The position numbers and the translations under genes were made by a program. A stretch of 64,000 nt of DNA, from the NCBI RefSeq assembly GCF_026914185.1, contig NC_070574.1:3872501-3936500 (forward strand). The letters run 5' to 3'. Source of the DNA: Puccinia triticina (lineage: Eukaryota > Basidiomycota > Pucciniomycetes > Pucciniales > Pucciniaceae). Shown in pieces: positions 1 to 13,789 of this stretch (the stretch's first letter is position 1; each line of letters begins with the position of its first letter). Under the pieces are notes generated by a model. It was not told the DNA's origin. It made no database searches and was given only the letters and a program-made list of their open reading frames with translations.

Positions 1-9
1 GGATTTGTT

Positions 10-83
10 GACGACCTCCTTACTGTAAGGCCTAATGTACAAACGGGACGACCTCCTTACCGTAAGGCCTAATGTACAAACGG
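10..83. repeat. Two tandem copies of a 37-bp unit
   Basis: Two adjacent units (10-46 and 47-83) each run GACGACCTCCTTAC...ACAAACGG and differ at one base (ACTGTAAGG against ACCGTAAGG). Each unit contains a near-palindrome, CCTTAC-GTAAGG. It lies about 320 bp upstream of the CWC24 start codon, so it may be part of the 5' region of that gene; no function can be read from it. Confidence 0.85.
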
Positions 84-404
84 TAGCAGCGAGGAGACGT
101 CCTCCACGCTCATCCCCAAATCAATCCTTAGCTAGGTGCCGCCTACGCGGAAACTGTGTCCGGGCACGCTCGGGTAACCTTTTTGTGTGAGGACGGCTTG
201 AATTCGTGAAACCACCTCTCGTTTTGTGTTGTTAATTCGCTCCTGCCGAGGGCTGTCGGAGCTCGCTTCCGGAGACGCACGCCCGCAGCAGCGAGGGTTA
301 AGTTCAAGCGCAGCGCGTTACCCTCGGCGAAACCCTCCAAGGTCTCGCCCGAGTCCGACTCTGTGTAAGTTAACTTTGAAAGCCAACTCACAAACTCAGG
401 AAAT

Positions 405-1773
<1,369 letters not shown>

Positions 1774-2049
1774 CAAATATTGGAATCACTTTTTTTTTGG
1801 TTTGCTGAAGTACTAGGCGGATTTAGCTTTCTTGATGGACAATCAAACGATTCAACATGATTTATCTTCTTGAGATGCGCACTAGAGTGTTTCTAAACAC
1901 TAATGAGCAGGGAAGCTATTTACATACGGAATAGGGGTGATGTTGATTTTTACAATCTGTCTTTTACATGGTATATGTAATAGGGGGTTTCAAACATGGT
2001 GCAGGTCCTGTTTCAGGAACCCCCATTCACAAAATCAGGGTACCTGCAG

Positions 2050-2487
2050 TGTAACGACTGGGATTTCTGTTAACTATCATCTACACGTTTTCTAGAATTA
2101 CAATCACGTTTTCTAGAATTACATTTAGAATCGAGCGTAACACAATAGCATCATGCGCTTTAAGAATGATAAAGATAATTATTGTTCTTTTGTAGTAAAT
2201 TAATTTGAAATAACTCGGTTGTTTTACTAATATGATCTCGGAATTATTCATATATAATTCTATGTTGTATCCGTCTTTGTCCTCTTCTTTTTCTTCTTTC
2301 TCATCTCGTTATCTTTGTTCTTTATTTCTCATTACTATCAGGAAATACTAAATACTATTCGATTCAAACTTCTATCCTCTATTGATAAAATGATCCTCAT
2401 TAGAGTTCTAAGAGGATCATCTTTCCCCTCGTTCTTATGCTAGGCTATCTTGCCAATTGAGATAAGAATAGTAGGTGGGCCCTCACA
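2050..2487 (+). repeat. 5' LTR of the Ty3 element
   Basis: TG...CA repeat of 438 bp. It contains a short direct repeat, ACGTTTTCTAGAATTACA, twice near its start. It differs from the 3' LTR at four sites, three of which are CG in one copy and TG or CA in the other. Confidence 0.97.
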
Positions 2488-2711
2488 ATTATAACGAGAT
2501 CTTTATATTCAGACTTCCATATAATCAAGCTTAACGATCTCGGAATCCTGTTTTATTAATCATCATATCGTTCCGCATTTCTTTTTCAGGCTATCTCAAA
2601 ACCTTCGAAATTCAAGCTTCCCAAAATTTTGCCCGAGTTTGTATCGACCATCATTGTGAAATTTTTTTTGTCGATCTCTTCTCTCCAAATCATCCCTCCC
2701 CTTTCGTCATA

Positions 2712-5700
2712 ATGTCCGATAACTCTTCTCCTCTCAAATACGCTCCTAATCGAATGACCCTTCCTTGTGGGAATTCATCCGCTCAGTTCACTCAACCGCC
2801 TAATGTTTTGCCGACTCCTGGTGATCATGCTACTCCCCCTCCATATAACTCTCTCCCTTCTCCTGGTCCCGCCCCGCCAAATTTTGTTCCTCGACCAATT
2901 CCTTTTACCGAAGATACTATTGAACAAAATCCTCACCCTGTTCCTAATCCTCATTTCACTACACCCCTCATTCCTATTGTCCCTCCCTCTTCAAACAATC
3001 ACAATGTCGCGGATTTATTAGCTGGACTACAAGTTAACGAAGGTTTAGATCGCAATCACACCATTCTCTCCCACGCACAGTCCATTGCCAATCTTCAAAT
3101 CGAATCACGCCGTATTGAAGATTCTATTTGACGGAACGAGCAATCTATTTGGGAGTTAAACAAACTCAGGGTTTTCGCGGCAGACGTCACACGGTTGAGA
3201 GCAAGTGTACTTCGCGAATTTCGTGAAGTTTGAGAAGTGACGGACGCTGCAAATTTAGCTATGAATGCTCGATTGGTCCGTTTAGAAGAACCTGTTGTGG
3301 CACCTCCTCCTCCTCCTGCGCCAGCGGTACAGCACATTCCGGAGCCCCCTTTCTTTTCTCATATTTATTTTTCGGGGGACGTTTCAGAGACTTATCGCTT
3401 TGTTTCTTTGGTCCGAGATACCTTTGCTCGTTTGCCAAATCATTTCGCCAACGAACATCAATGCGTTTTATGGATTTCTTCCTACTTCAGAGCGGCATTG
3501 GGCCGTATTGGCGATTCTTGCCCTTCCTACACTTGGTGGCGCAGTTTATTGGCACGGAACGCTCATGTTCAGAGATTGGATGTTCGACGGGCATCGGCAT
3601 TATCTGATTACGTCATAGATGAGCTGTTGACTTCGGAAATTTTTTTGAACACGATTGAAGACACCTTTTCTAATCACACGGAAGTGGAGGATGCGAGAAG
3701 ACAGTTGTTGGCGCTTCGTCAAGGTTCGAGGCCCATTGGTGATTTCAATATTCATTTCAGAACTTTGCTGTATGGAGTCAATCTCTCGGACGCTTCTCAA
3801 ATGGAGATCTATGAAGCAGCGATCAATCCGCGAATTCTCGATTTGGCGGCGATTAGAGGTGGATGGAACGAATTGACTTCTTTGGAAGCTAAGATGCAGT
3901 TGGCGGTCAAGTTATCGGTCGATGTCCCTTGTGTGGCGTTGATAAGTCAACGACAATCGGCCCCTCCTTCTGTCCCTCGATTGGAGCCGCGAGTTGCTAC
4001 CACCCCTGTGAAGCCTTTACCTCCTGCGGTCCCGATGGATTTGGACGCCATGGAAGCTGCGGAGGGTTTTTCTTTCGCCAATTTCAGAGCTGAATGTCGC
4101 AAGCGTCACATTTGCATCCGTTGCGGTGAAAATTACGATGAAGAACATGAAGCCATTCACGGTTGTCCTCTTCCGGACGATCAATGGTTGAAGCGTCCGG
4201 ATATTTTGCAGTTGTGGCGTGATATGTGGGGGACGCTTCGAGAGGATTCTCCGACGGACTCTTGTCGTGAGCGTCGGTCCGAATCTCCTCGTGAGGTTCG
4301 TCGTGAATCAACTGTGGGAAAAGGGAAGAAACGCGAGTCGGTTTCAGAAATGGCACATCAAGGGCCAGCGAAGCGTTCTCATTCTGAGTCCCCAGTGGCT
4401 TCCGCTCCTTCCGGGTCTTTCATTCCTTCCGGGGTTCCTTCTGGTTCGGGTTCTGGCGGACCAGTCGCTGGCCCTTCTCGACAAACTGTGGAGCCGTTGG
4501 ATTCGATCTCAGCGGAGCCATGGTCTATCAGCGAAATTTTGTTCCATCGTCAAATGATGGAGGCTGAGTATGATGACGAAGAGGGTGAAATAGAGCGTAA
4601 GTCTTTTGAGTTGATAAAAAAACCTAATGTTTTCAGCAATCACCCATTTTTTGATGGAAAGTTACTCGTTAAGAAGAACAAGCTAATTGATGTTTCTGTG
4701 CTTGTTGATTCGGGTGCTTCCACCTCTTTCATTGATGAACGTTTTGTGTCTCAGAATAAGATAAAAGTAAAGGATTTAGAGTTCGGGCTTCAAGTACGAT
4801 CATTCGATGGTTCTTCTCCGGTTTCTGGCGACGTTTTTCATTTTATAGATGGTTTTATTTTGATCCCTACTGTTAAGGGCAAATTTCTTCACTCATCCGT
4901 AAGGTTACATGTTACTAAGTTGTCTTCAGCGTCAATTATCTTGGGCAGTACCTGGTTGAGTGCCACTAATACTTTTATTGGTGGAGTTAAGAACGATATT
5001 GTTATTCATGGCTGCGAGATTTTGACTTCAGTGAAGGAGCCGCCTAAGGGTTCTTGTTTGTTAGATGAGTTTTCCGACGTTTTTGTATCTGAAAGCCTGG
5101 TTTCTCTGCCCCCACATCGATTAGGTTTTGACTGTGAAGTAAATTTGAAAGACAATTCTATTCCCCCGTTTGGGAAAATGTACAATTTGAGCAAAACTGA
5201 AAGAGATCAATTAAAGAGTTATGTTGACGACAATTTGAGGAAAGGGTTTATTCGCGTTTCTTCTTCTGCAGCGGCTTCTCCCATCTTTTACGTCAAAATG
5301 GAGGGGAAGGCTGATTGCCCTTGCGTGGATTATTGGTTGTTGAATGGTATGACTGTCAGAGATTCTTATCCTCTTCCGGTTATCTCCCAGTTATTAAACA
5401 ACTTACACGGTTGTAGGTTTCTTTCAAAAATTGATCTTAAAGCGGCCTTTAATTTGTTGCGGGTCGCCGAGGGTCACAAGTGGAAGACTGCCTTTCGCAC
5501 TCCATGGGGTTTATATGAATACTTAGTGATGCCTTTTGGATTGGCGAACGCACCGGCAACTTTTCAGAGATTCATACAGCACGTTCTGCGTGAGTATTTG
5601 GACGTGTGTTGTTTTGTTTATATTGACAACATCTTAATTTTTTCGCGGACAGAAGAATCACATTTCGAGGATTTGCGCAAGGTATTGGGGAAGTTAAGAG

Positions 5701-8042
5701 AATATTCTTTGAAGGCTTCTTTAGCCAAATGTGAATTTTTTTGTTCAAAGGTTACTTTTTTAGGTTTTGACATAACTGCCGAGGGTTTAAAGATGAATAG
5801 TCGTAAGTTAGATACAATCAGAGATTGGCTCTATCCAGCAAATTTGAAAGGTTTGCGGTGATTTCTAGGGTTTACAAATTTTTACAGAAAATTTATTCCA
5901 AGGTTTTCTCATGTAGCAGGGCCTTTGACGACTTTGACTCAAGAAAAAATTGGCAGCAGTGTGGGTTTTCAAACTGATGAGTCGTTAGCAGCTTTTGAAG
6001 AGCTGAAGCGTTTGTTTATGGAAGAACCGTTGTTGAAACATTTTGATTTTGAGAAACCAAGGATCGTGCATTGTGATGCATCTGGGTTCGCTATAGCTGC
6101 GGTTTTGAGTCAGCGGGACACTCACGGACAGGTTTTCCCTGTAAGTTATTTCTCTTGGAAGCTAACAGATCGGGAACGTTCTTGGCCTATTTTTGATATT
6201 GAACTTTTAGCGATAGTGGCGGCTTTTGAGGATTGGAGAGCGTGGTTGATGGGAACAGTCGAGCCGGTACAAGTTTTCTCTAACCATTCTAATTTGTTAC
6301 ACTTTAGGACCGCTAAATATCTTTCTCCTAAACAAGCTAGGTGGGCAGGATTCTTAGATAATTTTCATATGTTAATCTATCATATTGCGGGTTCAAAGAA
6401 TCCAGCGGACGGACCAAGTCGAAGGGATGACTTTGTGGGATCTCGCCGGGATATTATGGAATCAGAATCGTTGGCAAGGAAGATGGTGAGTTGTGATGAA
6501 GTATCTTCTAATGACAGAGCTTCGACAATAGGTTTTAAAGGGATACATGATATGGGTTTTCAATGCCCAAATCAACAGCTGCTGACGTTTTTTAAGCAAA
6601 ACTATACTGACGACGAATTGAAATTAAAGGGAGTTACTTTACAAGACGATGTGGTTTGGTTTAAAGACAGAGTCTTGGTTCCAGCTTCTCTACGGGTACG
6701 AATTTTGACGATGTACCATGACGCACCAACAGTGGGCCATCCGGGTGTCGCTAGGACTCTTTCAACTCTCACTCGAACCTTTTCTTGGCCTCAAGTCAAG
6801 ACTTTGGTCATTAATTACGTCAAATCTTGTGATTCATGTCAAAGGGTGAAGGCTCGTAGGCAAGCAAGTGACGGTCAGCTTGTGTCATTGGTACCGGATG
6901 ATAAACCTTGGAGTACTATAGGTATGGACATGATTACTAAACTTCCTCTTTCGGGGGGATATGATTCAATACTAGTAGTAATTGATTTATTAAGCAAGCT
7001 AACACATTTTATTCCCTGTAAAGAGTCTTCTTTGTCGGCGGTTTTGGCAAATTTATTCAGGAAGAATGTTTTTCGTTTACATGGTTTGCCTGAAAGAATA
7101 GTTTCGGATAGGGGAGCTACATTTGTGAGTGAATTTTGGAAATCGTTGATGACTGCTTTGAGTATTAAGAGTTCGCTGTCAACGGCTTATCATCCACAAA
7201 CTGATGGCCAGACGGAGCGTATGAATCAGGTGTTAGAAGATTATTTACGACATTTTTGTTCATATTATCAGGATAATTGGGATCGTGCTTTGGATATGGC
7301 GGAATTCTCAATTAACAATCTGGACTCGGCAAGTTTACGAGTTTCTCCGTTTTTCTTCACTTACGGACATCATCCAAGATTCAATATTATAACTGAATCT
7401 CGTGGTCGCAAGGACTTAGATAGTTTTATTACAGATCTACAATTGACTCAAGAAACGGCGATGGAGTGTTTGGATTTAGCAAGGAAAAAACAAGCGAAGT
7501 ATTACAATTTGAAGAAGAAACCAGCTCCAGTGTACAAGGAAGGAGAAATGGTATTGTTGCTGCGAAAGTTTATTAAGACCAGACGCTTAAACTCCAAATT
7601 AGATTATAGATACATTGGGCCGTTCCAAGTGGTGAAAATGATAGGAAGCAATGCGGTTCAGTTGGATATAAGTAAGGAATATCCTAAATTGCATCCCGTC
7701 TTTAATGTTTCTTTGATTGTTAGGTACATTGGTCCGAATGCTTACGTTGATCAAGGATTGATTGAGGGTATTAAAGAAAATTATTATGCGGACAAAGATG
7801 TAGTGGATTGGACGCTGTTGAAATTGATCTTGGATGCACGACTAGTAAGGAAGGGTAAATATGAATACTTACTTTCGTGGAATAATTCTACTGTTGGGAA
7901 TGATACGTGGGTTGCTGAAGAACATCTTCCAGAGAAATTGAATTTGCGCATCAAGAAGTTTCAAGAAGTTCATGGTGAATTGTTTGGCCTTGCAAAGCAA
8001 AAGAGGAATAAAAAAACGGCCACAGCTTCGGAAGGATTGTAG
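2712..8042 (+). pseudogene. Ty3 gag-pol polyprotein with three in-frame TGA codons
   Basis: One continuous frame of 1776 codons is interrupted by TGA at 3129-3131, 3231-3233 and 5859-5861. In order: a proline-rich gag N-terminus; gag with a Cys/His knuckle (CIRCGENY, then HGC, about 4111-4170); aspartic protease (VDSGASTSF, about 4705); reverse transcriptase (about 5100-5850); RNase H (DASGFAIAAVLSQ, about 6075); integrase with HHCC finger (about 6715-6850) and D,D,E residues (GMDMITK, SDRGATF, TERMNQ); and a chromodomain-like tail (about 7800-7960), which marks a chromovirus. The reverse-transcriptase motif reads YIDN rather than YIDD (5628-5630 AAC), and the RNase H third aspartate region reads SNH instead of the usual TDH (6282-6284). 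Both would be expected to abolish catalysis. The element is therefore young by its LTRs but inactive. Read-through of TGA cannot be excluded but would not repair YIDN. Confidence 0.93.
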
Positions 8043-8061
8043 GTATAAGGTGAGTCTTATT

Positions 8062-8499
8062 TGTAACGACTGGGATTTCTGTTAACTATCATCTACACGT
8101 TTTCTAGAATTACAATCATGTTTTCTAGAATTACAATTAGAATCGAGCGTAACACGATAGCATCATGCGCTTTAAGAATGATAAAGATAATTATCGTTCT
8201 TTTGTAGTAAATTAATTTGAAATAACTCGGTTGTTTTACTAATATGATCTCGGAATTATTCATATATAATTCTATGTTGTATCCGTCTTTGTCCTCTTCT
8301 TTTTCTTCTTTCTCATCTCGTTATCTTTGTTCTTTATTTCTCATTACTATCAGGAAATACTAAATACTATTCGATTCAAACTTCTATCCTCTATTGATAA
8401 AATGATCCTCATTAGAGTTCTAAGAGGATCATCTTTCCCCTCGTTCTTATGCTAGGCTATCTTGCCAATTGAGATAAGAATAGTAGGTGGGCCCTCACA
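8062..8499 (+). repeat. 3' LTR of the Ty3 element
   Basis: 438-bp partner of 2050-2487, ending CCCTCACA immediately before the TGCAG target duplication. It starts 20 bp after the gag-pol stop codon. Confidence 0.97.
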
Positions 8500-8852
8500 T
8501 GCAGCACACCCACCCAATTTTACCCAAAAAACATACAGAAATAATTTGAAAATTCATTTTGCAGGAACTTTGTTTTCCTGAATTGAGGTTCCTGAACTGG
8601 TACCTGCACCATGTTTGAAACCCCATTAGTTTCAAACATGGTGCAGGTCCCAGTTCAGGAAACTCAATCCAGGAAAACAAAGTTCCTGCACAAAGAATTT
8701 TTAAATCATTTCTGCATGTTTTTTGGGTAAAATTGGGTCCATGTATGCAAGGTGTCTTGCAGTTGCACCAATTTCCTGAATTTGGGGTTCCTGAAACAGG
8801 ACCTGCACCATGTTTGAAACCCCCTATTGTAAAAAAACAAATGTGTAAAATT

Positions 8853-9601
8853 ACGGACTTACTTTGCGCACTGCACGCGCAGTCCCAAACACTTCGCGCA
8901 CTGCACGCGCAGTCCCAAACACTTCGCGCACTGCGGATGAAATAAACAACTTTTTCAAGATTCTTTTTGACTAATCAATAAAACACCTTTTAAGTGGCCT
9001 CTCTGAATTTTTTGCGAGTTTTTTGAAGCATTCTTCTAGGTTAAAAAAATCATAAAAAACGAGAACAACGGTAGGATGTGGGGGCCTAAAAAACAAGGTT
9101 CCCATAGCCCAAAAATTACAAATCATTTATTGAGTAATTAAATATAGAAGAAAAGCTACTTTGATAATTTTGAGCCACTTTGTGCAAAAATAAGGGTATG
9201 CAAAATGAGGAAATTTCACTACATGATAGCACCTTGCATCTAAAATATCCTCATTTTTCAGACCCTTATGCTTGCACAAATTAGCTAAAAATTTACAAAA
9301 GAGCTGTTCTTATATATTTAATTACTCAATAAACTATTCGGAGTTTTTGGGCAATGGGAACCTTGTTTTTAAGGCCCCCACATCCTACATTTGTTCTAGT
9401 TTTTTATGATTTTTTTAACATGGAAGAATGCTTCAAAAAACTCCCAAAAAATTCAGAGAGGCCGATTAAAAGGCACTCTATTGATTGGTCAAAAAAATCT
9501 TGAAAAAGTTGTGTATTTCACCTGCAGTGCGCGAAGTGTTTGGGACTGCGCGCACTGTGCAGTGCGCGAAGGGTTTTTTGCAGTGCGCGAAGTAAGTCCG
9601 T
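8853..9601. mobile_element. Foldback element, ACGGACTTACTT family, copy 1
   Basis: The whole 749 bp is one long inverted repeat. The left end ACGGACTTACTTTGCGCAC and the right end GCGCGAAGTAAGTCCGT are complementary, and the arms stay complementary for most of the length (for example ACCTTGTTTTTAAGGCCCC near 9359 pairs with the sequence near 9080). Direct duplication AAAATT flanks it (8847-8852, 9602-9607); reading the outer T as target makes it 7 bp. Subterminal repeats of TTCGCGCACTGC with AGTCCCAAACAC occur on both arms. It has no coding capacity and no transposase hint; relatives are at 24822-26220, 14866-18212 and one end at 56355-56458. Confidence 0.88.
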
Positions 9602-9764
9602 AAAATTAAACATTTTGGACCAAGTAATTAACTTTACATGCATCTGGCCAAAAGTTGTACCATGTTAAAAAGGCCATGCATAGCCTACTGTAAAAATGCA
9701 CCTGTGGGCAAGCAATGAAGTAAATTGCATCCTATGTTTTACAATGTCATGTCATTGTAAAATA

Positions 9765-9986
9765 GGGGGTTTCAAAGTTGGCCAGATCCGCCTTGCCTGC
9801 AATTTTGCAAGTCAGTGTTCAAGTTCATTATTGAACACTGAGTTGCAAAAGTGCATACAAGTCACATTGTACTACACCCCCCAAACCTGCTTGAAGGTTT
9901 TTTTGAATGTTGGTGCTGAGGAATATTGTTGAAAACCAACTTGCAACAGTACATGCAAGTCATACATGGCCAACTTTGAATCCCCC
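9765..9986. mobile_element. 222-bp GGGGGTTTCAAAG MITE
   Basis: Termini GGGGGTTTCAAAGTTGGCC and GGCCAACTTTGAATCCCCC are inverted copies. The left flank is TA; the right flank is TC, so the duplication has probably mutated. Internal inverted blocks (CAGTGTTCAA and TTGAACACTG) make it strongly self-complementary. Same end type as 1983-8824 and 31981-32179. Confidence 0.75.
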
Positions 9987-11080
9987 TCTTATAACAATGT
10001 AAAACTAGATTTTCAAGAAAAATAAATCAGTTTTACATGCTATGCTTTCACACTGCACAACCAACACACAATTCAACAATTGTAAAATTACCATTTTTTG
10101 ACTCTGAAGTGCAATTTTACAATCTAATTGATGAAATTTTTACATTGTACTTGATATTTTCAGCAAAAAAGAGAAAGACAAGAAAAACATAACAGTACAA
10201 AAAGACACACCAAAGAGATGAAAAAAACTACAACAATCAGCAACACTGGCAAGCAAGAATGGAAAAATGTTTGCTATGATCCTTCCGTCCATCAAGGCCT
10301 TTGTCAGTAGATTGTATACACTCCTGTTTGAAATTGTTCAACTGTCCTGGCTTGAACAGGACCAAGGTTCAGACCTCTGAGTTCTGCGGACTTATTGGGA
10401 AAGCCGCACTCTCCTAGTGGGGCTCCTAGTGGGGCAATGGGAACACCCAGAGCTGTCAAAAGCGCATGAGGACCCAATCCTGATGGGACGGACACGCTCT
10501 GCTTGGCTAATAAAATCCCAATGTTCTTGGGAGGGCCACACATCACTGTTTCACTTTCAAGTATATCAAATGGCATAGCCGGGGCAAGTACCAGTACCGT
10601 AGTAGAGTTCCGTGGGGATCCCAAAGCCCTTGTCTGCGGCCAGGAGCTGTCCGTACCTGGCCATGTGTATAGACTTGCTGACAATATGGACAACATTTGG
10701 CATGAGAACATGCACAGTACACTCTTGGTGAACACCTTGTTCCCAGGGATATGATTAATGCAAAAGTGCCTTGATCTCTTTGGGGAAGTTGATGAGAAAG
10801 ATGGGCACACAAAGGGTTTTGGGCATCAGCCGCTTGGGCACCTCAACAGGGATGCTGCCCTTCAAGGTAATCACCCCTCTCCCCATATTCCTCACTCTTT
10901 GTGATCACCCGCTTTTTCAGCCATGCTATTGGGTCCCAGTACTACATTCTCTGGAATGGCTGGTTTGGGGGCAAAGTTCTTGTGCAGTTTCTTGACTAAA
11001 TTTTTCTCATTGGAATCTAGATCATGATGCTCAACATCAAACAGATCTGTGATGGGCCTCTCAATGTCAGAAACCAAAAT
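9987..11080 (-). other. Decayed coding-like sequence, unrecognised
   Basis: 9987-10300 is AT-rich and holds nothing I recognise. From 11077 down to 10304 the minus strand has open frames that look protein-like: a 61-codon stretch (11077-10892) and a 168-codon stretch (10810-10304). A third frame in the same place reads GIPTELYYGTGTCPG. Because the plausible peptide switches frames, this is more likely an eroded gene or transposon remnant than a live gene. No family is recognised. Confidence 0.35.
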
Positions 11081-11091
11081 AGATGTGCACT

Positions 11092-11152
11092 ATGGTAATT
11101 GAACCCATGAATCCAAACTTCATGAGTGCTGCTTTAACCACTAATCTAAATG
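11092..11152 (-). other. tRNA-like block, possible SINE head or tRNA-Met pseudogene
   Basis: On the minus strand an A-box-like stretch TAGATTAGTGGTTAA is followed at tRNA spacing by CTCATGA (anticodon CAT position) and a B-box-like GGGTTCAATTA with a 4-bp T stem (ATGG/CCAT). The acceptor and anticodon stems are poorly paired, so it is not a functional tRNA; it could be a SINE promoter. Confidence 0.35.
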
Positions 11153-11159
11153 CGCTGAT

Positions 11160-13789
11160 GCATGTTGGGCTCATTTATTCTAGACATTATCCGCCGTTAT
11201 GCTTGCATGTAATCCTGGGATGACAAGTCTTATTGAAATTGCTTATCACTATATCAGGACCATCAAGTCTAACAAAGAGTGGGTTTCAGAATGCTTAGAG
11301 CAGGAATGAAATATAAAACTCAATCAGTTGTCTCTTTTCTTTTTTTTTGTGGAATCTCAGACTTACTTTTTCTTTGATGTTGAAAGTCTGGAGGGGTGGA
11401 TGAAGCAGAGCTGAGCAATTGGATGGAGGGGAAGCTGGAGAAGGGTGCCAGAGGATAGTGAAAGGATTGAACCCGCAAGCGGCGAGCTTCCAGCCGCCTC
11501 CTTCAGGCCAGCACTGGAGATGTTGGAGGAGCAGATGAAGATTGATGAGGGGAGCCAAGCCCGGACCGCGCGTCCCTCATCCAAACTTGCCATCAAGACC
11601 AACAAGCTCCAGCCAATGGACATTGGCTGCTTCAAGCCTCCAAATGGTCTCTCAAACAATTCAGCAGAAGACAGCTTGGTGATCAAGGATGCCAAGCAAG
11701 GAAGTTTTCCTAGGTGATGAATGCAAGCTTGCCCTTGATATAGGTGTATTTGCTCAAATGAAGACAAGTCTAGCAATCAATATCATAAGGTTTTTTCTTA
11801 TTTGTCTGGAGGAGAGGAGAGTAGGGCTTACTTCACTTTTCTCAGCCCAGAAGCTCTCTTTCTTTCAGTAAAGGTCTCCCAAGCTCAGAAGACAGGTCTC
11901 AAGATAGAGACCTGAGTTTGATCCTGGAAAATGCACGTGGGGGTGACCTCGACAATGGTCAGTTTAGAAATTTATTTGCAGAATTTATCAAGCAGGGAGA
12001 GGACCATGAGGAGGGCAGAGGAGGTCTTGCTGCAGACAAAGAAGTGGTGCCGGATGGCAAGGGACGTGTCCACGCCAGAGTCCTGATTTGTAGGTATCTG
12101 TTTTGTGACTGTCTCTGCATCTCCCCTTGCCCTGCCTGTCCAAAAATTGAATCTGACCACCAGCTGCCTGCACCTTGTGGCCATCCGGGGCACTCTCAGG
12201 GACTGATATCTTGGCAATGAGTTTAATTGTTGATTTGGTGGTTAAGTTCAGGGTGTGATAGGTTTGCTGGGAACCGTCAAGTAAAAGAAGGCCTATTCCA
12301 CGGTTCAGGCAGGGCAAGAAGAAGGGGATGCATGGTCATAGAGGTATCCATAGGTTGAACAGGGCCCGGGCTCTGAGAATCTACACGGCGGGGGTGCTTC
12401 CTGGCCTGCAGGTTTGTGGAGACAACAGGATTACCGGCTCTGTGAAACCGACATGGATTTCGCTACTCCCCCCGTTGGTGCCACCCTCCTGTGGAAAATG
12501 GTTGGACACAACTGACTTTCCCATTGTCTCCACCCGCTTGGGATTTCCACGTCAAGGATGATGAGGATTCCACGGTCGCCTGTGGGATTGCGGTGGATCC
12601 CACAAGCCCACAACATGCAGGGGCAGCCATGGATTCCCCGTTGTTCTCAACAACAGGGAACCCACGGCTGCCCCTGCATTGCCGGTGGAACCAACAAGAA
12701 CACAGCTCATTGGGAGATTAGGGCTAATTTGATGATAACCGCCGCGGCTCAAACTTCAGGTCCAGCTTGATTACTCTGGATGACCCAGGGCAACAAGGGA
12801 CTTGTGTGGCAAAGCCTCCTACCAAGACGGAATCCAGGAACAACCAAGCAGTCCATCAAACCCCTTGGCCGTTTGGTTGTTACTTTTAATTTTTCCCGCC
12901 TTCATTGTCAAAACTGTGGCCAATCATGACCAGCCTATCCACAAAGATGATGAGATTCAAGACAACAATAACAAAATTACAACCCCTGAGGCTGATGACA
13001 CCACTACCACTACTGCCACCGCCTACACTGCCCATGAAGTTGTCAATTTGACTGATGGATCCGATTCCATACCCCAAACCACTTCACCAGGTTGATTTCA
13101 AAAACGTGTTGATGAGGCGCCCATCCAAGTGAGCTTTACAATTCTTTACCACCATCATGCTTGACTCCTACTGACTACTGATCTGGATCATGGTTGGGAG
13201 CTAGCAGGACACAAAAGAGAGTAGGGCTACGCATCCTTGACCTCAAACCAGAAAGGTTGGCCGTCCTACCAGCCGGGAGAGGAGGACCAGGAGGAGCAGA
13301 TTGCTTGGTATGAGGTGATCAGCAAGCTGGTCTGGCGGAGCAGATTGAGTAGAAAAACTTGCTGCTCTACAAGCTTGGTGGTGTGCGCTCCAACAACACC
13401 TGCTTGCAGGCCGTCACCACTGACAAGGAGGACAAGGTGGCCTGCCTCAGCCAGTGCAATCACCAGCTTGAACTCTTCATCACCCAGCTCAAAGCCTCCG
13501 ACCTCTCCACCAAGCCTTCTAAGGACTACTGCCAGCTAGTCCAATTCCTTCCTCCCTCAACCCGGCATCTGCCCGCCTCTGCTCCATCTCTCTTTTTATA
13601 CTTTTTCCTCTTCCTATTTTAAAATTCTGTCTCTTAGTTTTTGTTGATGTTTTTCTTTTCTTTTCTTTTGATCTATCATGGCTGCTTTATATGCATTGTA
13701 CCACATCCTGTGAATGTTAACCCATTGGATTTAATTCGCTCCATGAAAGGTACCTGAGCCACACCACCCCCGGTGGATGCGACGGAACA
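11160..13789. other. Intergenic/degenerate region without a supportable gene
   Basis: Contains scattered short open frames on both strands, none with a recognisable domain. A B-box-like GGGTTCAATCC occurs on the minus strand near 11470. A polypyrimidine T-run occurs near 11340. 13237-13620 has a coding-like patch on the plus strand in shifting frames (for example ACLSQCNHQLELFITQLKAS). Most likely old transposon sequence. Confidence 0.4.
12614..12680. repeat. Short inverted repeat (hairpin)
   Basis: The arm starting ATGCAGGGGCAGCC and the arm ending GGCTGCCCCTGCAT flank a short loop, with imperfect pairing further in. About 67 bp in total; resembles the tip of a small foldback element. Confidence 0.6.

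Larger units (their letters stand above)
2050..8499 (+). mobile_element. Ty3/Gypsy chromovirus, full length, LTRs and TSD intact
   Basis: The element is bounded by two 438-bp LTRs (2050-2487 and 8062-8499) that begin TGTAACGACTGG and end CCCTCACA, and by a perfect 5-bp target duplication TGCAG (2045-2049 and 8500-8504). The LTRs differ at four positions by eye. The inner domain order is gag, protease, reverse transcriptase, RNase H, integrase and chromodomain-like tail, the Ty3/Gypsy order. Coding capacity is broken (see the gag-pol entry). No clear tRNA primer-binding site was recognised just after the 5' LTR. It is inserted in the arm of a MITE. Confidence 0.97.
1983..8824. mobile_element. 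Inverted-repeat MITE with GGGGGTTTCAAAC ends, split by the Ty3 element
   Basis: Left end GGGGGTTTCAAACATGG (from 1983) and right end CCATGTTTGAAACCCCC (to 8824) are inverted copies, each flanked by TA (1981-1982 and 8825-8826). Between them, once the 6.45-kb Ty3 element is subtracted, about 390 bp of nearly self-complementary sequence remains, with a second inward-facing pair of the same terminus meeting near 8625-8630. TA duplication and short size fit a non-autonomous Tc1/mariner-like MITE; the superfamily is inferred only from the TA. Two relatives sit at 9765-9986 and 31981-32179. Confidence 0.8.

Noticed and set aside
2712..8042. Programmed TGA read-through in the Ty3 element
   Set aside because: Three separate TGA codons plus loss of the catalytic Asp (YIDN) are better explained by decay.
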